Shown piece after piece: positions 23,606 through 32,009 of a DNA stretch of 64,000 nt (its first letter is position 1; the number at the start of each line of letters is the position of its first letter). This DNA is from JAGIBJ01 sp032119595 (lineage in GTDB: Bacteria > Actinomycetota > Thermoleophilia > Solirubrobacterales > Solirubrobacteraceae). The stretch spans positions 1,116,001 through 1,180,000 of the forward strand of contig JAUMBQ010000006.1 of NCBI GenBank assembly GCA_032119595.1, written 5' to 3'. The position numbers and the translations under genes are program-made. The notes beneath the pieces are model-generated. The model had not been told where the DNA came from, searched no databases, and saw nothing but the letters and a program-made list of their open reading frames with translations.

Positions 23606-23606
23606 G
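23590..23606. promoter_or_regulatory. Operator palindrome 2 of the membrane/winged-helix operon
   Basis: CTTTCC-gattt-GGAAAG has the same arms and spacing as operator 1 and extends by one more base pair (A/T). The centres are 28 bases apart. It covers the -35 hexamer. Confidence 0.75.
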
Positions 23607-23694
23607 TAGTCGTCGATGCCGTCATGGGCGCCCGGTTGCAGGCTCGGCAAGCCCGCTGCCAGCGTCGCGCCGCCGACCTGGGAACAATGGAGGC

Positions 23695-25236
23695 GTGGAG
23701 CCGACCACTGGGCCGACGATCCTTGCTGATCGCTACCGACTCGATGCCCAGGTTGGGGCGGGTGGAATGTCGACGGTCTACCGCGCCTTCGACACCGTCC
23801 TGGAGCGCACGGTGGCGATCAAATCGATGCTGCGGACGGTCGCCACCGACTCCGATTCGCTCGAGCGTTTCCGCCGTGAAGCGCGGGCCGTGGCGCAGCT
23901 CAACCACCCGCACATCGTGCAGGTGATCGACGTCGGCGAGGACCGCCGGGCGCCGTTCATCGTCTTTGAATACGTCGCGGGCGAAACGCTCAAGGCGCGC
24001 ATCCGGCGCCTCGGCCGGCTCCCCGTCACCGAGGCGATCGCCTACGCCATCGAGATCGCGCGAGCGCTGCAGGCCGCCCACGAGAAGGGGATCGTCCACC
24101 GCGACGTCAAGCCTCAGAACGTGCTGATCGATGAAGACGGCCGCGCGAAGGTGACCGACTTCGGCATCGCGCGCACGCTCGAGGAGGACGGCCTCACCGC
24201 CGACGGCCGCGTGCTCGGCACCACCGACTACGTCAGCCCCGAGCAGGCGCTCGGCAAGCGGGTCGGACCGCGAAGCGATCTCTACTCCCTCGGCATCGTG
24301 CTCTACGAGATGCTGATCGGCGACGTCCCATTCAAGGGCGAGAACCAGGTCGCAGTCGCAATGCGCCACGTCCGCGAAGAGCTTCCCGACGTGCAGCTCA
24401 TGCGGCCCGGGATCTCGGTCGCGCTCGCACAGCTCCTGGATCGACTCACGGCCAAGGAGCCGGATCGCCGACCCGCCGATTCGGCCGCGGCCATCGCCGA
24501 CCTGGAGGACGTGCTCGCGATCGAGAGCGCTCGCAGCGGCGTGGCGCCCGGGCAGGCGACGGAGATCCTGCGGTCGCTGCCGGCCGCGACCCGCAATCGC
24601 GTGCCGCTGAGGACGCGGTTCGGGAAGCCGTCGGCCGGGGCGATCGCGCTCGTGGTGCTGATCGGAATCGTCGTGTTCATCCTTGCCGTCTTCGGCGTCT
24701 TCAGCACCGCCGAGCGCGGCACCGGCGCGAAGCGCAGCGTGTTGCCACCAGAGAAGAACGAGCGTGAGGTGTCGGTCGGGCAGACCTCGGCGCGCGCCTA
24801 CGACCCGTTCGGCACCGGCGATCTGCGCGACGAGCACGACGAGCAGGCGCAGTTCATCGTCGACGGCAGCGCCCAGACCACCTGGACCACCGAGGCCTAC
24901 AGCGCCAAGACGCTGTCGCCCAAGCCTGGCGTCGGCATCTACATCGACGCCAAGCCGGGCGTGAAGGCCAGCAAGATCGAGATCCAGTCGGAGACGACCG
25001 GCTGGAGCGGCGAGATCTACGCGGCGCCGAACGGCGGCATCCCGCAGACGGTGCCAGGAAACGGCTGGGTGAAGTCGGCGACGATCACGGATGCGGGCCG
25101 GACCCTGAAGATTCCGCTCGACGGCACCGCCAGCAAGAACTATCGGTACTTCCTGGTCTGGATCACGGCACTTCCGCCGGAGTCCGAGACCGTCGCCCTG
25201 CGGGAAGTTGTCCTCACCAAGACGGTTACGGAGTAG
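23695..25236 (+). CDS. Receptor-like Ser/Thr protein kinase with discoidin-like ectodomain
   Basis: The 513-residue kinase has a PknB-type catalytic domain (about residues 14-270): GAGGMSTVYRA loop, VAIKSM lysine, HRDVKPQN catalytic loop, DFGIA and APE-like SPEQA. One membrane helix (IALVVLIGIVVFILAVFGVF, about 340) follows. The extracytoplasmic part of about 150 residues (FIVDGSAQTTWTTEAYS...KPGVGIYIDAKPGVKASKIEI) resembles galactose-binding/discoidin domains such as the MviN C terminus of mycobacteria. GTG 23695 has a GGAGG site two bases upstream. An unknown gene follows after three bases. Confidence 0.9.
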   Translation: MEPTTGPTILADRYRLDAQVGAGGMSTVYRAFDTVLERTVAIKSMLRTVATDSDSLERFRREARAVAQLNHPHIVQVIDVGEDRRAPFIVFEYVAGETLKARIRRLGRLPVTEAIAYAIEIARALQAAHEKGIVHRDVKPQNVLIDEDGRAKVTDFGIARTLEEDGLTADGRVLGTTDYVSPEQALGKRVGPRSDLYSLGIVLYEMLIGDVPFKGENQVAVAMRHVREELPDVQLMRPGISVALAQLLDRLTAKEPDRRPADSAAAIADLEDVLAIESARSGVAPGQATEILRSLPAATRNRVPLRTRFGKPSAGAIALVVLIGIVVFILAVFGVFSTAERGTGAKRSVLPPEKNEREVSVGQTSARAYDPFGTGDLRDEHDEQAQFIVDGSAQTTWTTEAYSAKTLSPKPGVGIYIDAKPGVKASKIEIQSETTGWSGEIYAAPNGGIPQTVPGNGWVKSATITDAGRTLKIPLDGTASKNYRYFLVWITALPPESETVALREVVLTKTVTE

Positions 25237-25239
25237 CGC

Positions 25240-25851
25240 ATGTTCGGCGTTCTGAACCTCGGCCCGGCGGCCTCCGCGTTCCGGCGTGGCTTCGACGTGG
25301 TCTTCGAGATCAGCCCCAAGTGGCTGCGCGACCACCACCCGGCCGAGTCGCTGGGCGAGTCGCTCGAGAAGTCGGGCGAGATGACCTCCGTCATCCGGAA
25401 CCTTCAGCGGTCCGGGTGGGTGTGGTCGACGGACGACACGCACCCCGAGGCGCACGCCCGCCTGATCGCGCCGGCGGAGCTTCGCCCAAGCGGCGGTGCG
25501 CTGACGGCGGCGGCGGGCCGGACGGGTCGCCTGCATGTGAACGTCGCGATCGATCGCGACTTCCACTTGACCCGCGCGCAGACGTGGCTCGCGCCCCGCG
25601 GCCTCAGCGGCGACACCCTCGTGCTCAGCGACGGCAAGCTCACCCTCCTGATCGACGGCCACAGCAGCGGCCGCGTCGGCGCCAGCGAGTGGGCCGCTCC
25701 GACGTACCAACAGTGGCTGCGGCATCTGGAGCCGAGTCGCGCCGTCACGCTGTTTGCGACGCGAGATCCCATCGCGATCCTCGACGCGCTGGTCGAACAC
25801 CGCGAGCAGCTCGCGGACCCTGAGCTGGCGGCTTCGCTGCTGCGGCGCTGA
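25240..25851 (+). CDS. Protein of unknown function, co-transcribed with the kinase
   Basis: The 203-residue soluble protein starts three bases after the kinase stop. It has no signal peptide, membrane helix or recognised motif. Visible parts are an N-terminal region (FDVVFEISPKWLRDHHPAESLGESLEKSGEMT) and a middle with alternating strands (LHVNVAIDRDFHLT; DTLVLSDGKLTLLIDGHSSG). A C-terminal helical end (DPIAILDALVEHREQLADPELAASLL) completes it. Tight spacing suggests a partner or substrate of the kinase. The last codons (CTGCGGCGCTGAGGG) recur in the repeats just downstream. Confidence 0.7.
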   Translation: MFGVLNLGPAASAFRRGFDVVFEISPKWLRDHHPAESLGESLEKSGEMTSVIRNLQRSGWVWSTDDTHPEAHARLIAPAELRPSGGALTAAAGRTGRLHVNVAIDRDFHLTRAQTWLAPRGLSGDTLVLSDGKLTLLIDGHSSGRVGASEWAAPTYQQWLRHLEPSRAVTLFATRDPIAILDALVEHREQLADPELAASLLRR

Positions 25852-25908
25852 GGGGGCTACTTCGCTGCATCGGCGCCTTAGCAGGCGCTGACGGCGCGAA
25901 TGCAGCTA

Positions 25909-25970
25909 CGGCGCTGAAGGCAACCTGAGGGAGCGGCTGCGGCGCTGAGGGCAACCTGAGGGAGCGGCTG
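25909..25970. repeat. 31-bp tandem duplication
   Basis: Two 31-bp copies (25909-25939 and 25940-25970) differ at one base. The start of each copy, CGGCGCTGA, matches the 3' end of the preceding gene. Confidence 0.85.
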
Positions 25971-25999
25971 CGGCTGCGGGTTCGCTGATCCGTTCGGCT

Positions 26000-26096
26000 G
26001 CGGCGACTTGGCGTTGGCGGGCGGGAGTCAGCGTCGGACGCGGAGGTTTCGGGCCCCTCACACCGAGGGCGGACCGCGGCCGTGGGAGTTGGCGGC
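26000..26096. repeat. Left arm of a long inverted repeat
   Basis: About 97 bases from GCGGCGACTTGGCG to GGGAGTTGGCGG match, at an estimated three quarters of positions, the reverse complement of 26483-26582. Shared runs include GGGCGGGAGTC, TCACACCGAGGGCGGA and GGGAGTTGGCG. Confidence 0.7.
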
Positions 26097-26363
26097 GCGT
26101 TGGCGGCTTGCTCGGCCTGCGTCGCGGGTGGTTTGGCACGGGCGGGCCGGAGGCGGCGCCGCTTGAAGGCTTGAGTCTGCCCGCCCCGACGAGCGGGCTG
26201 CGGCGAATCCGGCCCCCACCGCCGACCGCGGGCGCGTTCCGGTCGTCGCCACGAAGAATCGTCCTCACCGCCAGCGCGTCGGCCGGCCCCGAGCGCCAAC
26301 GGCGCACATGCGCCCGCACCCCACGGAGACCGGTTCTATCGCCGGTTCAGCCCGTCAATAACA

Positions 26364-26434
26364 ATGCACCTGGAAATAGGGGGTGATTTGTACTGAAACG
26401 GTCAGACAAACTCACGCCCTATTCCCTGGTGCAT
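26364..26434. repeat. 71-base imperfect hairpin
   Basis: Outer arms ATGCACC and GGTGCAT, then (G)AATAGGG and CCCTATTC, then TTTGT and ACAAA pair around a 14-base loop (ACTGAAACGGTCAG). It is more AT-rich than its surroundings. It lies roughly midway between the inverted-repeat arms. Confidence 0.8.
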
Positions 26435-26482
26435 CGCCAATAGCGCCGAAACACTCGGCCCCAGCCGCCCCGGCGGCCAAGT

Positions 26483-26582
26483 CGACGCCAACTCCCCCCG
26501 GCCACCCTCCGCCCTCGGTGTGAAAGGGCCCGAATACCTCACAACCAGCGCCGACTCCCGCCCGCCCACGCCAAAGCGCCGC
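26483..26582. repeat. Right arm of a long inverted repeat
   Basis: This is the reverse-complement partner of 26000-26096. In matching frames both arms encode a GVGGRESA...SGP peptide, so they share an origin. Confidence 0.7.
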
Positions 26583-26815
26583 ATCCCAAAGCGCCGCTCG
26601 CCAAAGCCCCCGGCGCCGGCCTCGGCCACCAACTCCTCACGGCCGGCAACACGCCACGGCCTGCGTCCGCCCTCGTCGCGAACGCTTCTGGCCCGACTCA
26701 AGGCCTGCCACAGCTACCCGAGAGATTGGATGAGACGCAATATGCGCCAGCGTTTCCAATTGGGCTAAAGCTCTCCGCCTGGGATGCCGATGACATCAGT
26801 ACGGCCTCGCACATG

Positions 26816-26851
26816 CGGGGCCTTTCTCGTTCACGGGGCCTTTCTCGCTCC
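26816..26851. repeat. 18-bp tandem pair
   Basis: CGGGGCCTTTCTCG with four variable bases occurs twice in a row and begins a third time. With the preceding GGCCTCGCA it may form a weak terminator. Confidence 0.7.
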
Positions 26852-26994
26852 CGGGGCCGCACCCATGCAGGGCTGCTCGTCCCGAGACCTCGCTCAAGCG
26901 GGGTCCGCGGTGGCACCCGTTGGCTGCGCGTGCTCATCGCCTCGCTTCTTTGGGCCTCGTCGTTCGGGGGTCCTCACTCGGGCCGCCCGGCCGG

Positions 26995-27249
26995 TCAGTA
27001 GTGGTAGCGGCAGGCGGCGATGCGGATCTCGCCGTCGACGAAGCGGTAGACGAGGCGGTGCTCGTCCGTGATGCGGCGAGACCAGTAGCCCTTGAATCCG
27101 TGTCTCAGCAACTCGGGCTTGCCGATGCCCTCGTTGCCGTTGCGTGCAACGGCTTCGATGAGCACATTGATTCGCTTCAGCACCTTACGATCCTGGGCCT
27201 GCCACCAGAGGTAGTCGTCCCAGCCGCGGGTTGAGAACGCGACAATCAC
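26995..27249 (-). CDS. yoeB: YoeB-family mRNA interferase toxin
   Basis: YoeB cuts mRNA in the ribosomal A site when freed from its antitoxin. The 84-residue length equals E. coli YoeB. Visible matches include WDDYLWWQAQDRKVLKRINVLI, GIGKPELLRHGFKGYWSRRI with the catalytic Glu and Arg, DEHRLVYRF, and the C-terminal RYHY with the catalytic His-Tyr. The ATG overlaps the antitoxin stop by four bases (ATGA). The pair adjoins repeat-rich DNA, which fits a mobile or acquired module. Confidence 0.93.
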   Translation of the reverse strand: MIVAFSTRGWDDYLWWQAQDRKVLKRINVLIEAVARNGNEGIGKPELLRHGFKGYWSRRITDEHRLVYRFVDGEIRIAACRYHY

Positions 27250-27497
27250 TCGATGAGTTCGCGCTCGGTGCCGCGCCCGGCTTCGAGTTCATCGATGGAC
27301 TCAAGCAATCGTTGAGCATTCTTGGGACTACGAAGCAGGTAGAGGGACTCCTTCATCGACTGGTAGTCCTCAAGCGACACGATCACGACCGGCTCTCGGC
27401 CAGCCCGGGTGATAATGACCTCTTCGCGGTCGTTAATCACGGCGTCAAGGGTCGCCGCGTAGTTCGCGCGTGACTCGCTGTAGGTCATGGTCTTCAT
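27246..27497 (-). CDS. yefM: YefM-family antitoxin
   Basis: YefM neutralises YoeB and represses the operon. The 83-residue product has the Phd/YefM N domain MTYSESRANYAATLDAVINDREEVIITRAGREPVVIVSLEDYQSMKESLYLLRSPKNAQRLLESI, followed by a charged toxin-binding tail. ATG 27497 has a GGAG site upstream; the second Met (MTYSES, three codons on) is the only close alternative. The overlap with yoeB indicates coupling. A TGTACA-type palindrome lies 17 bases upstream. Confidence 0.93.
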   Translation of the reverse strand: MKTMTYSESRANYAATLDAVINDREEVIITRAGREPVVIVSLEDYQSMKESLYLLRSPKNAQRLLESIDELEAGRGTERELIE

Positions 27498-27514
27498 GGT
27501 CGCTCCGGGAGTTG

Positions 27515-27532
27515 CGTACAAGAAACTGTACG
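27515..27532. promoter_or_regulatory. Candidate YefM operator
   Basis: CGTACA-agaaac-TGTACG is an 18-bp palindrome with half-sites like the TGTACA core bound by E. coli YefM. It overlaps a reverse-strand TACAGT hexamer (27531-27526) that could be the -10 box. Confidence 0.6.
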
Positions 27533-27691
27533 CCGCGGCACGAGGAGTGTCCACAATCGCCCGAATCACGAAGCGCAGGCTCGGCGTCGGAAACCACATA
27601 GATGGAACCGTACGGCCCGATTTGTGCCGAAACACCCTCCTTCCGCACCGAATATGCACGGAGATCGGTGGGGCTCCAACGAGCGGGCGGC

Positions 27692-28693
27692 TCAGCTGAT
27701 GGGCAGGCGGCGCGGGCGCGCCAGGGCGACCGCGAGGAGCTCGTCGAGGAGGTCGCCGTAGGACAGGCCGGAGGCGGCCCAGAGACGGGAGTAGACCGAG
27801 GTGGCGGTGAAGCCCGGCAGGGTGTTGATCTCGTTGAGGAGCACCTGCTCGCCGGCCGGCTTGGTGAGGTCGACGAAGCAGTCGACGCGGGCCAGGCCAT
27901 GGTTGCCGGCGTGGGCGTAAGCGCGCAGGCAAAGGTCGCGCACCTGCGCGGCGACGTCGTCCGGGAGCGGCGCGGGCACGATGAGATCCATGCCACCCGG
28001 GGTGTATTTGGCCTCGTGGTCGTACCAGCCACCGGTGTTCACGACGATCTGGCCGGGATCGCTGACCTTCGTGTCGCCAGGGGGGCCACCGAGGACGGCA
28101 CACTCGATCTCAGCACCGGTCGCGGCGGCCTCAATGATCACGCGGGAGTCGATCGCAAAGCAGCGCTCGATGGCAGGGCCCAGCTCGGCGTCGTCCTCCA
28201 CGGGCTCCATGCCCAGCGACGAGCCACCGCACGCTGCCTTGACCCACCAGGGCTTCGCCAGACGCGACGCCTCGGCGGCCACGACCTCCGGCTCCGCGGC
28301 CCAGCGATCGACGCTCACGCTCACGTAGTCGACCTGCGGCAAGCCGGCGGCCTTCGCGGAATCCTTGAAGGCGAGCTTGTCGAGCGACAGCGCACTGGAC
28401 AACACCCCCGAGCCGACGTACGGCACGTCGAGCAGCTCCAGGAGGCCCTGCACGGAGCCGTCCTCGCCGCCCGGCCCGTGGAGCACCGGGAAGACGCAGT
28501 CGGCCTCCAGCAGGCCGCCGCCGGGCGACAGCGTGATCGCGGCGCCATCGACGAGCCAGCTGCCGTCGAGCGCGAGGACAACCTGGACCACCTCGTGGCC
28601 CTGCGCGCGCAAGCCCTCGGCCACCGCCTCGGCACCGCGCAACGAGACCTCATGCTCCGGCGATCGACCGCCACCCAGCACCGCAACCCTCAC
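27692..28693 (-). CDS. ddl: D-alanine--D-alanine ligase
   Basis: Ddl joins two D-alanines for peptidoglycan precursor synthesis. The 333-residue ATP-grasp protein has GGGRSPEHEVSL at the N terminus, PVLHGPGGEDGSVQGLLELLDVPYVGSG, SLDKLAFK, WWVKAACGGSSLGM and EIECAVLG. The omega-loop-like WYDHEAKYTPGGMDLIVPAPLP (usually FYDYEAKY) and NEINTLPGFT are also present. The GTG start overlaps the pknB stop (GTGA), making ddl the last gene of the wall/division operon. That is an unusual position for ddl. The 194 bases to the antitoxin gene hold only the toxin-antitoxin promoter region. Confidence 0.93.
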   Translation of the reverse strand: MRVAVLGGGRSPEHEVSLRGAEAVAEGLRAQGHEVVQVVLALDGSWLVDGAAITLSPGGGLLEADCVFPVLHGPGGEDGSVQGLLELLDVPYVGSGVLSSALSLDKLAFKDSAKAAGLPQVDYVSVSVDRWAAEPEVVAAEASRLAKPWWVKAACGGSSLGMEPVEDDAELGPAIERCFAIDSRVIIEAAATGAEIECAVLGGPPGDTKVSDPGQIVVNTGGWYDHEAKYTPGGMDLIVPAPLPDDVAAQVRDLCLRAYAHAGNHGLARVDCFVDLTKPAGEQVLLNEINTLPGFTATSVYSRLWAASGLSYGDLLDELLAVALARPRRLPIS

Positions 28694-30573
28694 GGCGTGG
28701 TGCTCTCGGGCGTGGTCTCGACCGGCGCGGTGAACTTGCCGACGACGATCGTCACCGGGGAGCCCTTGTCGCGCTCGGCACCGGCGGCCGGGTCGCTTGA
28801 GATGACCTTGCCATCCTGCGTCTCATCGGTGACTTCCTCGGTCGTGGTCGACACGCCGAAGCTTGCCGCCTGCAGCACCTTCGTCGCGCGCGCCTGGGAG
28901 AACCCGATCACGTCCGGGACGGTCTCAGTCGTTGGCTCCGACGCCACCCGCACCGTGACGGTCTGCCCCACACGGACGGATGTCCCGCCCTGCGGATCCG
29001 TGCTGAGAACGGTGCCGACCTCCTTGTCCTCAGACTCCACGTCCACGACGCTCGCCACCAGCCCAAGCTCGGCGAGCTGGGCCCGCGCGGCCTCGACGGG
29101 CTGCCCGACGAGATCCGGCAAGTCGACCTTCTTGGCTCCGCTCGACACGACGATCGTGACCGGCCGATTGAGCTGAGCGATCGAGCCGCCAGACGGCGAC
29201 GTCTCGATCACGTCGCCACTGTCGACCTCTTCGCTGGCTTCTCGCCGCACCTTCGTCGTGAAGCCGACGCTCTCGATGCGGTCGCGCGCCACCTCCAGCG
29301 TCTCGCCGGAGACATCGGGAACTGTCCCCGTCCCTGCCCCCTGCGACACGGTGATACGCACCACCGAGCCCTTCTCCGCCTGCTCGCCGCCGACCGGCTG
29401 CTGCGAGACGACCGTGTCTTCCCGAGCCGACGACAGACGCTTGGTGACGCGCACCTCAAAGCCCTGCTTCTCCAGCGTGTCCTGCGCGATCGCGGCCTCA
29501 GCGTTCACGACATCCGGCACGGTGACGCGCTGCGTGTTGCCGAGAAGCAAGGCCGCGATGACGGCGCCGATGATCGCAAGCGACAGCAGCGCAATCGCCC
29601 ACGGCCGCTTGTACCAAGGCTGACGATCCAGGTCGCGCACGCCGATGACCGGCACGGCGCCGGTGTTGCCACGACGATCTGCGGCGCGGCGATCCGCGCC
29701 GGTCATCGCATGCTCACCCGTCGGCGGCGCATAGACCGGGGCGATGCCGCGGCGGGCGTCGGCCAGCGCGGCCAAGAACGCGTCGGCGTCGGCGAAGCGA
29801 TCCGACGGGCGCTTGGCCATCGCGCGCATCACGACGGCGTCGAGCGCCGGGGAGATCTCGGGGACGATCGAGCGCGGCGAACGCGGCTCGTTGTTGACAT
29901 GGGCGAGCGCGATCGAGACGGCGGTGTCGCCCTCGAACGGCGTGCGGCCCGTGAGCATTTCGTAGAGCACCACGCCGACGGCGTAGAGATCGGTGCGCGG
30001 CGTGATGACCTCGCCCTGGGCCTGCTCAGGCGCGATGTAGTGCGCGGTCCCGAGGATGGACCCGGTCGCCGTCATGTCGGATGCGCCGCGGCGCGCGATG
30101 CCGAAGTCGGTGACCTTCGGCGCGCCGAGGTCGTCGAGGATCACGTTGTGCGGCTTGAGGTCGCGGTGGATGATCCCGTCGCGGTGGGCGGCGCGCACGG
30201 CCCGCAGGATCGCGTCGGCGAGGTCGATCGCCTCGCCGGGCTCGATGCGGCCCTCCGCGATGATCCGCTCCTTGAGCGTCGGGCCCTCGAGCAGCTCCAT
30301 GGCGATGTACCACGTGCCATCCCACGAGCCCGTGTCATAGATCGACACGATTCCGGGGTGCTGAAGCTGCGCGGCGGCTTTGGCTTCACGGCGGAAGCGC
30401 TCGACGAACTCAGCATCCTCGGCGTACTGCGAGTGCAGCACCTTCACGGCGACCTTGCGACCGAGTTGGATGTCCTCGGCGCGATAGACGACGGCCATCC
30501 CGCCCGCACCGATCTGGGCTTCCACCTGGTAGCGGCCGGCAATCACGGAGCCGGGGCCAATGCGCTGGGTCAC
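28690..30573 (-). CDS. pknB: PASTA-domain Ser/Thr protein kinase PknB
   Basis: PknB phosphorylates proteins controlling growth and division and senses peptidoglycan fragments outside the cell. The 627-residue protein has a kinase domain (about residues 10-275: GAGGMAVVYRAED, VAVKVL, HRDLKPHN, DFGIAR) and a juxtamembrane linker. One helix (WAIALLSLAIIGAVIAALLLG, about 330) and four PASTA repeats follow, beginning VTVPDVV, TVPDVSG, VDLPDLVG and TVPDVIG. ATG 30573 overlaps the pbpA stop. Only one kinase is present here, whereas mycobacteria have pknA and pknB. Confidence 0.95.
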   Translation of the reverse strand: MTQRIGPGSVIAGRYQVEAQIGAGGMAVVYRAEDIQLGRKVAVKVLHSQYAEDAEFVERFRREAKAAAQLQHPGIVSIYDTGSWDGTWYIAMELLEGPTLKERIIAEGRIEPGEAIDLADAILRAVRAAHRDGIIHRDLKPHNVILDDLGAPKVTDFGIARRGASDMTATGSILGTAHYIAPEQAQGEVITPRTDLYAVGVVLYEMLTGRTPFEGDTAVSIALAHVNNEPRSPRSIVPEISPALDAVVMRAMAKRPSDRFADADAFLAALADARRGIAPVYAPPTGEHAMTGADRRAADRRGNTGAVPVIGVRDLDRQPWYKRPWAIALLSLAIIGAVIAALLLGNTQRVTVPDVVNAEAAIAQDTLEKQGFEVRVTKRLSSAREDTVVSQQPVGGEQAEKGSVVRITVSQGAGTGTVPDVSGETLEVARDRIESVGFTTKVRREASEEVDSGDVIETSPSGGSIAQLNRPVTIVVSSGAKKVDLPDLVGQPVEAARAQLAELGLVASVVDVESEDKEVGTVLSTDPQGGTSVRVGQTVTVRVASEPTTETVPDVIGFSQARATKVLQAASFGVSTTTEEVTDETQDGKVISSDPAAGAERDKGSPVTIVVGKFTAPVETTPESTTP

Positions 30574-32009
30574 AGGGCGGCCTCCATCATGGCCTTGGCG
30601 ATCGGAGCGGCGTCAACGCCGCCGGTGCCGCCGACGGTCTTCTCGATCGTGACCGCGACGGCCACCCGAGGATTGCCCGCCGGAGCGAACCCGATGAACC
30701 ACGGCTGGGTGATGTTGTTGGGGATATCGATCTCCGCGCTGCCTGTCTTGCCGGCGACCCGGAGCCCTGCCAGAGCGGCTGCGGTTCCGGTGCCTTCCTT
30801 CACGACGTTCTCCATCATGGCGGCAAGCTCGTCGGCATCGCGCTCTGACATCGCGCGGCCAGCACTCTTGCCGTCGCCAAGGCTCGAAAGCGTGCGGCCG
30901 TCGGGGTCGGTGACGCGCTCCACGGTCGCCAGGCGCGGCCGGTCGCCGTGGCGCGCAATCGTCGCGGCGACCGTCGCCATTTGCAGCGGCGTGACGCGCA
31001 GTCGCTCCTGGCCGATCGCGACGCGAGCGATGTCGACGTCCTCGTCGACCGGAATCAGCTTGCTGCCGCCTCTGCTGTACTCGCCGCTGATCACCAGCTG
31101 GTCCTTGGGGTAGTCGATGATCGGGATCTTGCCAAAGCCATAACGCGCCATCTGCTCGGCGATCGGCTCGGGGCCCAGGTCCTCGGCGATCCGCGCGAAG
31201 GCCGTGTTGACCGAATTGGTGAGTGCCGCGGTGAGGGTGATGTCGCCGAAGCTCTTCTGACCGAAGTTGTTGAGGTCGACGGTCTCGACCTTCAGCGGCG
31301 ACTGACCACTGATCATCGAGTCCGGCGTGTACTTGCCAGACCCGAGCGCCGCCGAGGTCGTGACGACCTTGAAGGTCGAGCCCGGCGGGTACGCCCCGGC
31401 CGTTGCGCGGTTGAAGATCGGGCTGTTGCTTCGGTCGGTCAGGATCCGCTGGCGGGCCTCCGCGCGGTTCATGTCGTTCGGGTCGTAGTTCGGGAAGCTG
31501 GCCATCGCCAGGATGCCGCCGGTCTGCGTGTCGATCGCGACCGCGGCGCCCTTGCGGCCATTGAGGCCCGCGAGGGCGGCGCGCTGGACGGCCGGATCGA
31601 GCGTGGCCGTCACGTCGTTGCCGCGCTCGTTGTTGCCACGCAGCGCGCTCAGCAGGGTGGCCGCGCTGCGCACCTTGCCGGTGAGGTCGTCGTTATGGGC
31701 CTTCTCGAGGCCTGCGAGGCCCGCGTTGGTGTACGCGTATCCAATGAGCTGCGAGGCCTGCTGAGCCGCCTGGGAGTACCGGCGCACGTACGTCCCGTTC
31801 TCGCGCTTCACCGACCGAGCCAGCATCGTGCCGTCCGACGCGCGAATCGTGCCGCGCGGAACGCGCTCGGTCTTGAGCTGTTCACGCGCGTTCAGCGTGT
31901 TGTCGTTCAGGGCGTCAGCCTCAAACACCGACCAGCGCACCGTGCCCGCGATGAGCAGGAAGAACAGGCCGAGTACGACCACGAACATGCGCCGGATGCC
32001 CTGGTTCAT
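30570..32009 (-). CDS. pbpA: PbpA-type penicillin-binding protein
   Basis: This class B transpeptidase cross-links septal or polar peptidoglycan with RodA. The 479-residue protein has an N-terminal membrane helix (MFVVVLGLFFLLIAGTV) and a dimerisation region (RGTIRASDGTMLARS). The transpeptidase domain has motif 1 PGSTFK, motif 2 SVN and motif 3 KTGSAE. Length is close to mycobacterial PbpA (about 490). Its start overlaps the rodA stop by four bases, and its stop overlaps pknB. Confidence 0.94.
   Translation of the reverse strand: MNQGIRRMFVVVLGLFFLLIAGTVRWSVFEADALNDNTLNAREQLKTERVPRGTIRASDGTMLARSVKRENGTYVRRYSQAAQQASQLIGYAYTNAGLAGLEKAHNDDLTGKVRSAATLLSALRGNNERGNDVTATLDPAVQRAALAGLNGRKGAAVAIDTQTGGILAMASFPNYDPNDMNRAEARQRILTDRSNSPIFNRATAGAYPPGSTFKVVTTSAALGSGKYTPDSMISGQSPLKVETVDLNNFGQKSFGDITLTAALTNSVNTAFARIAEDLGPEPIAEQMARYGFGKIPIIDYPKDQLVISGEYSRGGSKLIPVDEDVDIARVAIGQERLRVTPLQMATVAATIARHGDRPRLATVERVTDPDGRTLSSLGDGKSAGRAMSERDADELAAMMENVVKEGTGTAAALAGLRVAGKTGSAEIDIPNNITQPWFIGFAPAGNPRVAVAVTIEKTVGGTGGVDAAPIAKAMMEAAL

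Larger units (their letters stand above)
25852..26994. other. Repeat-rich non-coding stretch
   Basis: No gene is supported in these 1,143 bases. Open frames here are short, low-complexity and unsupported by ribosome sites. The stretch contains a 31-bp tandem pair (25909-25970), a diverged 100-bp inverted repeat (26000-26096 and 26483-26582), a 71-base imperfect hairpin (26364-26434) and an 18-bp tandem pair (26816-26851). It may be a decayed gene or a dispersed repeat family; it lies between the kinase operon and the toxin-antitoxin pair. Confidence 0.6.

Noticed and set aside
23419..25800. Reverse open frame of 793 codons opposite the receptor kinase
   Set aside because: Antisense shadow without domains; forward kinase motifs are complete.
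26402..26701. Reverse frame of 99 codons (MSRARSVRDEGG)
   Set aside because: Runs through the inverted-repeat arm and hairpin; low complexity and no ribosome site.
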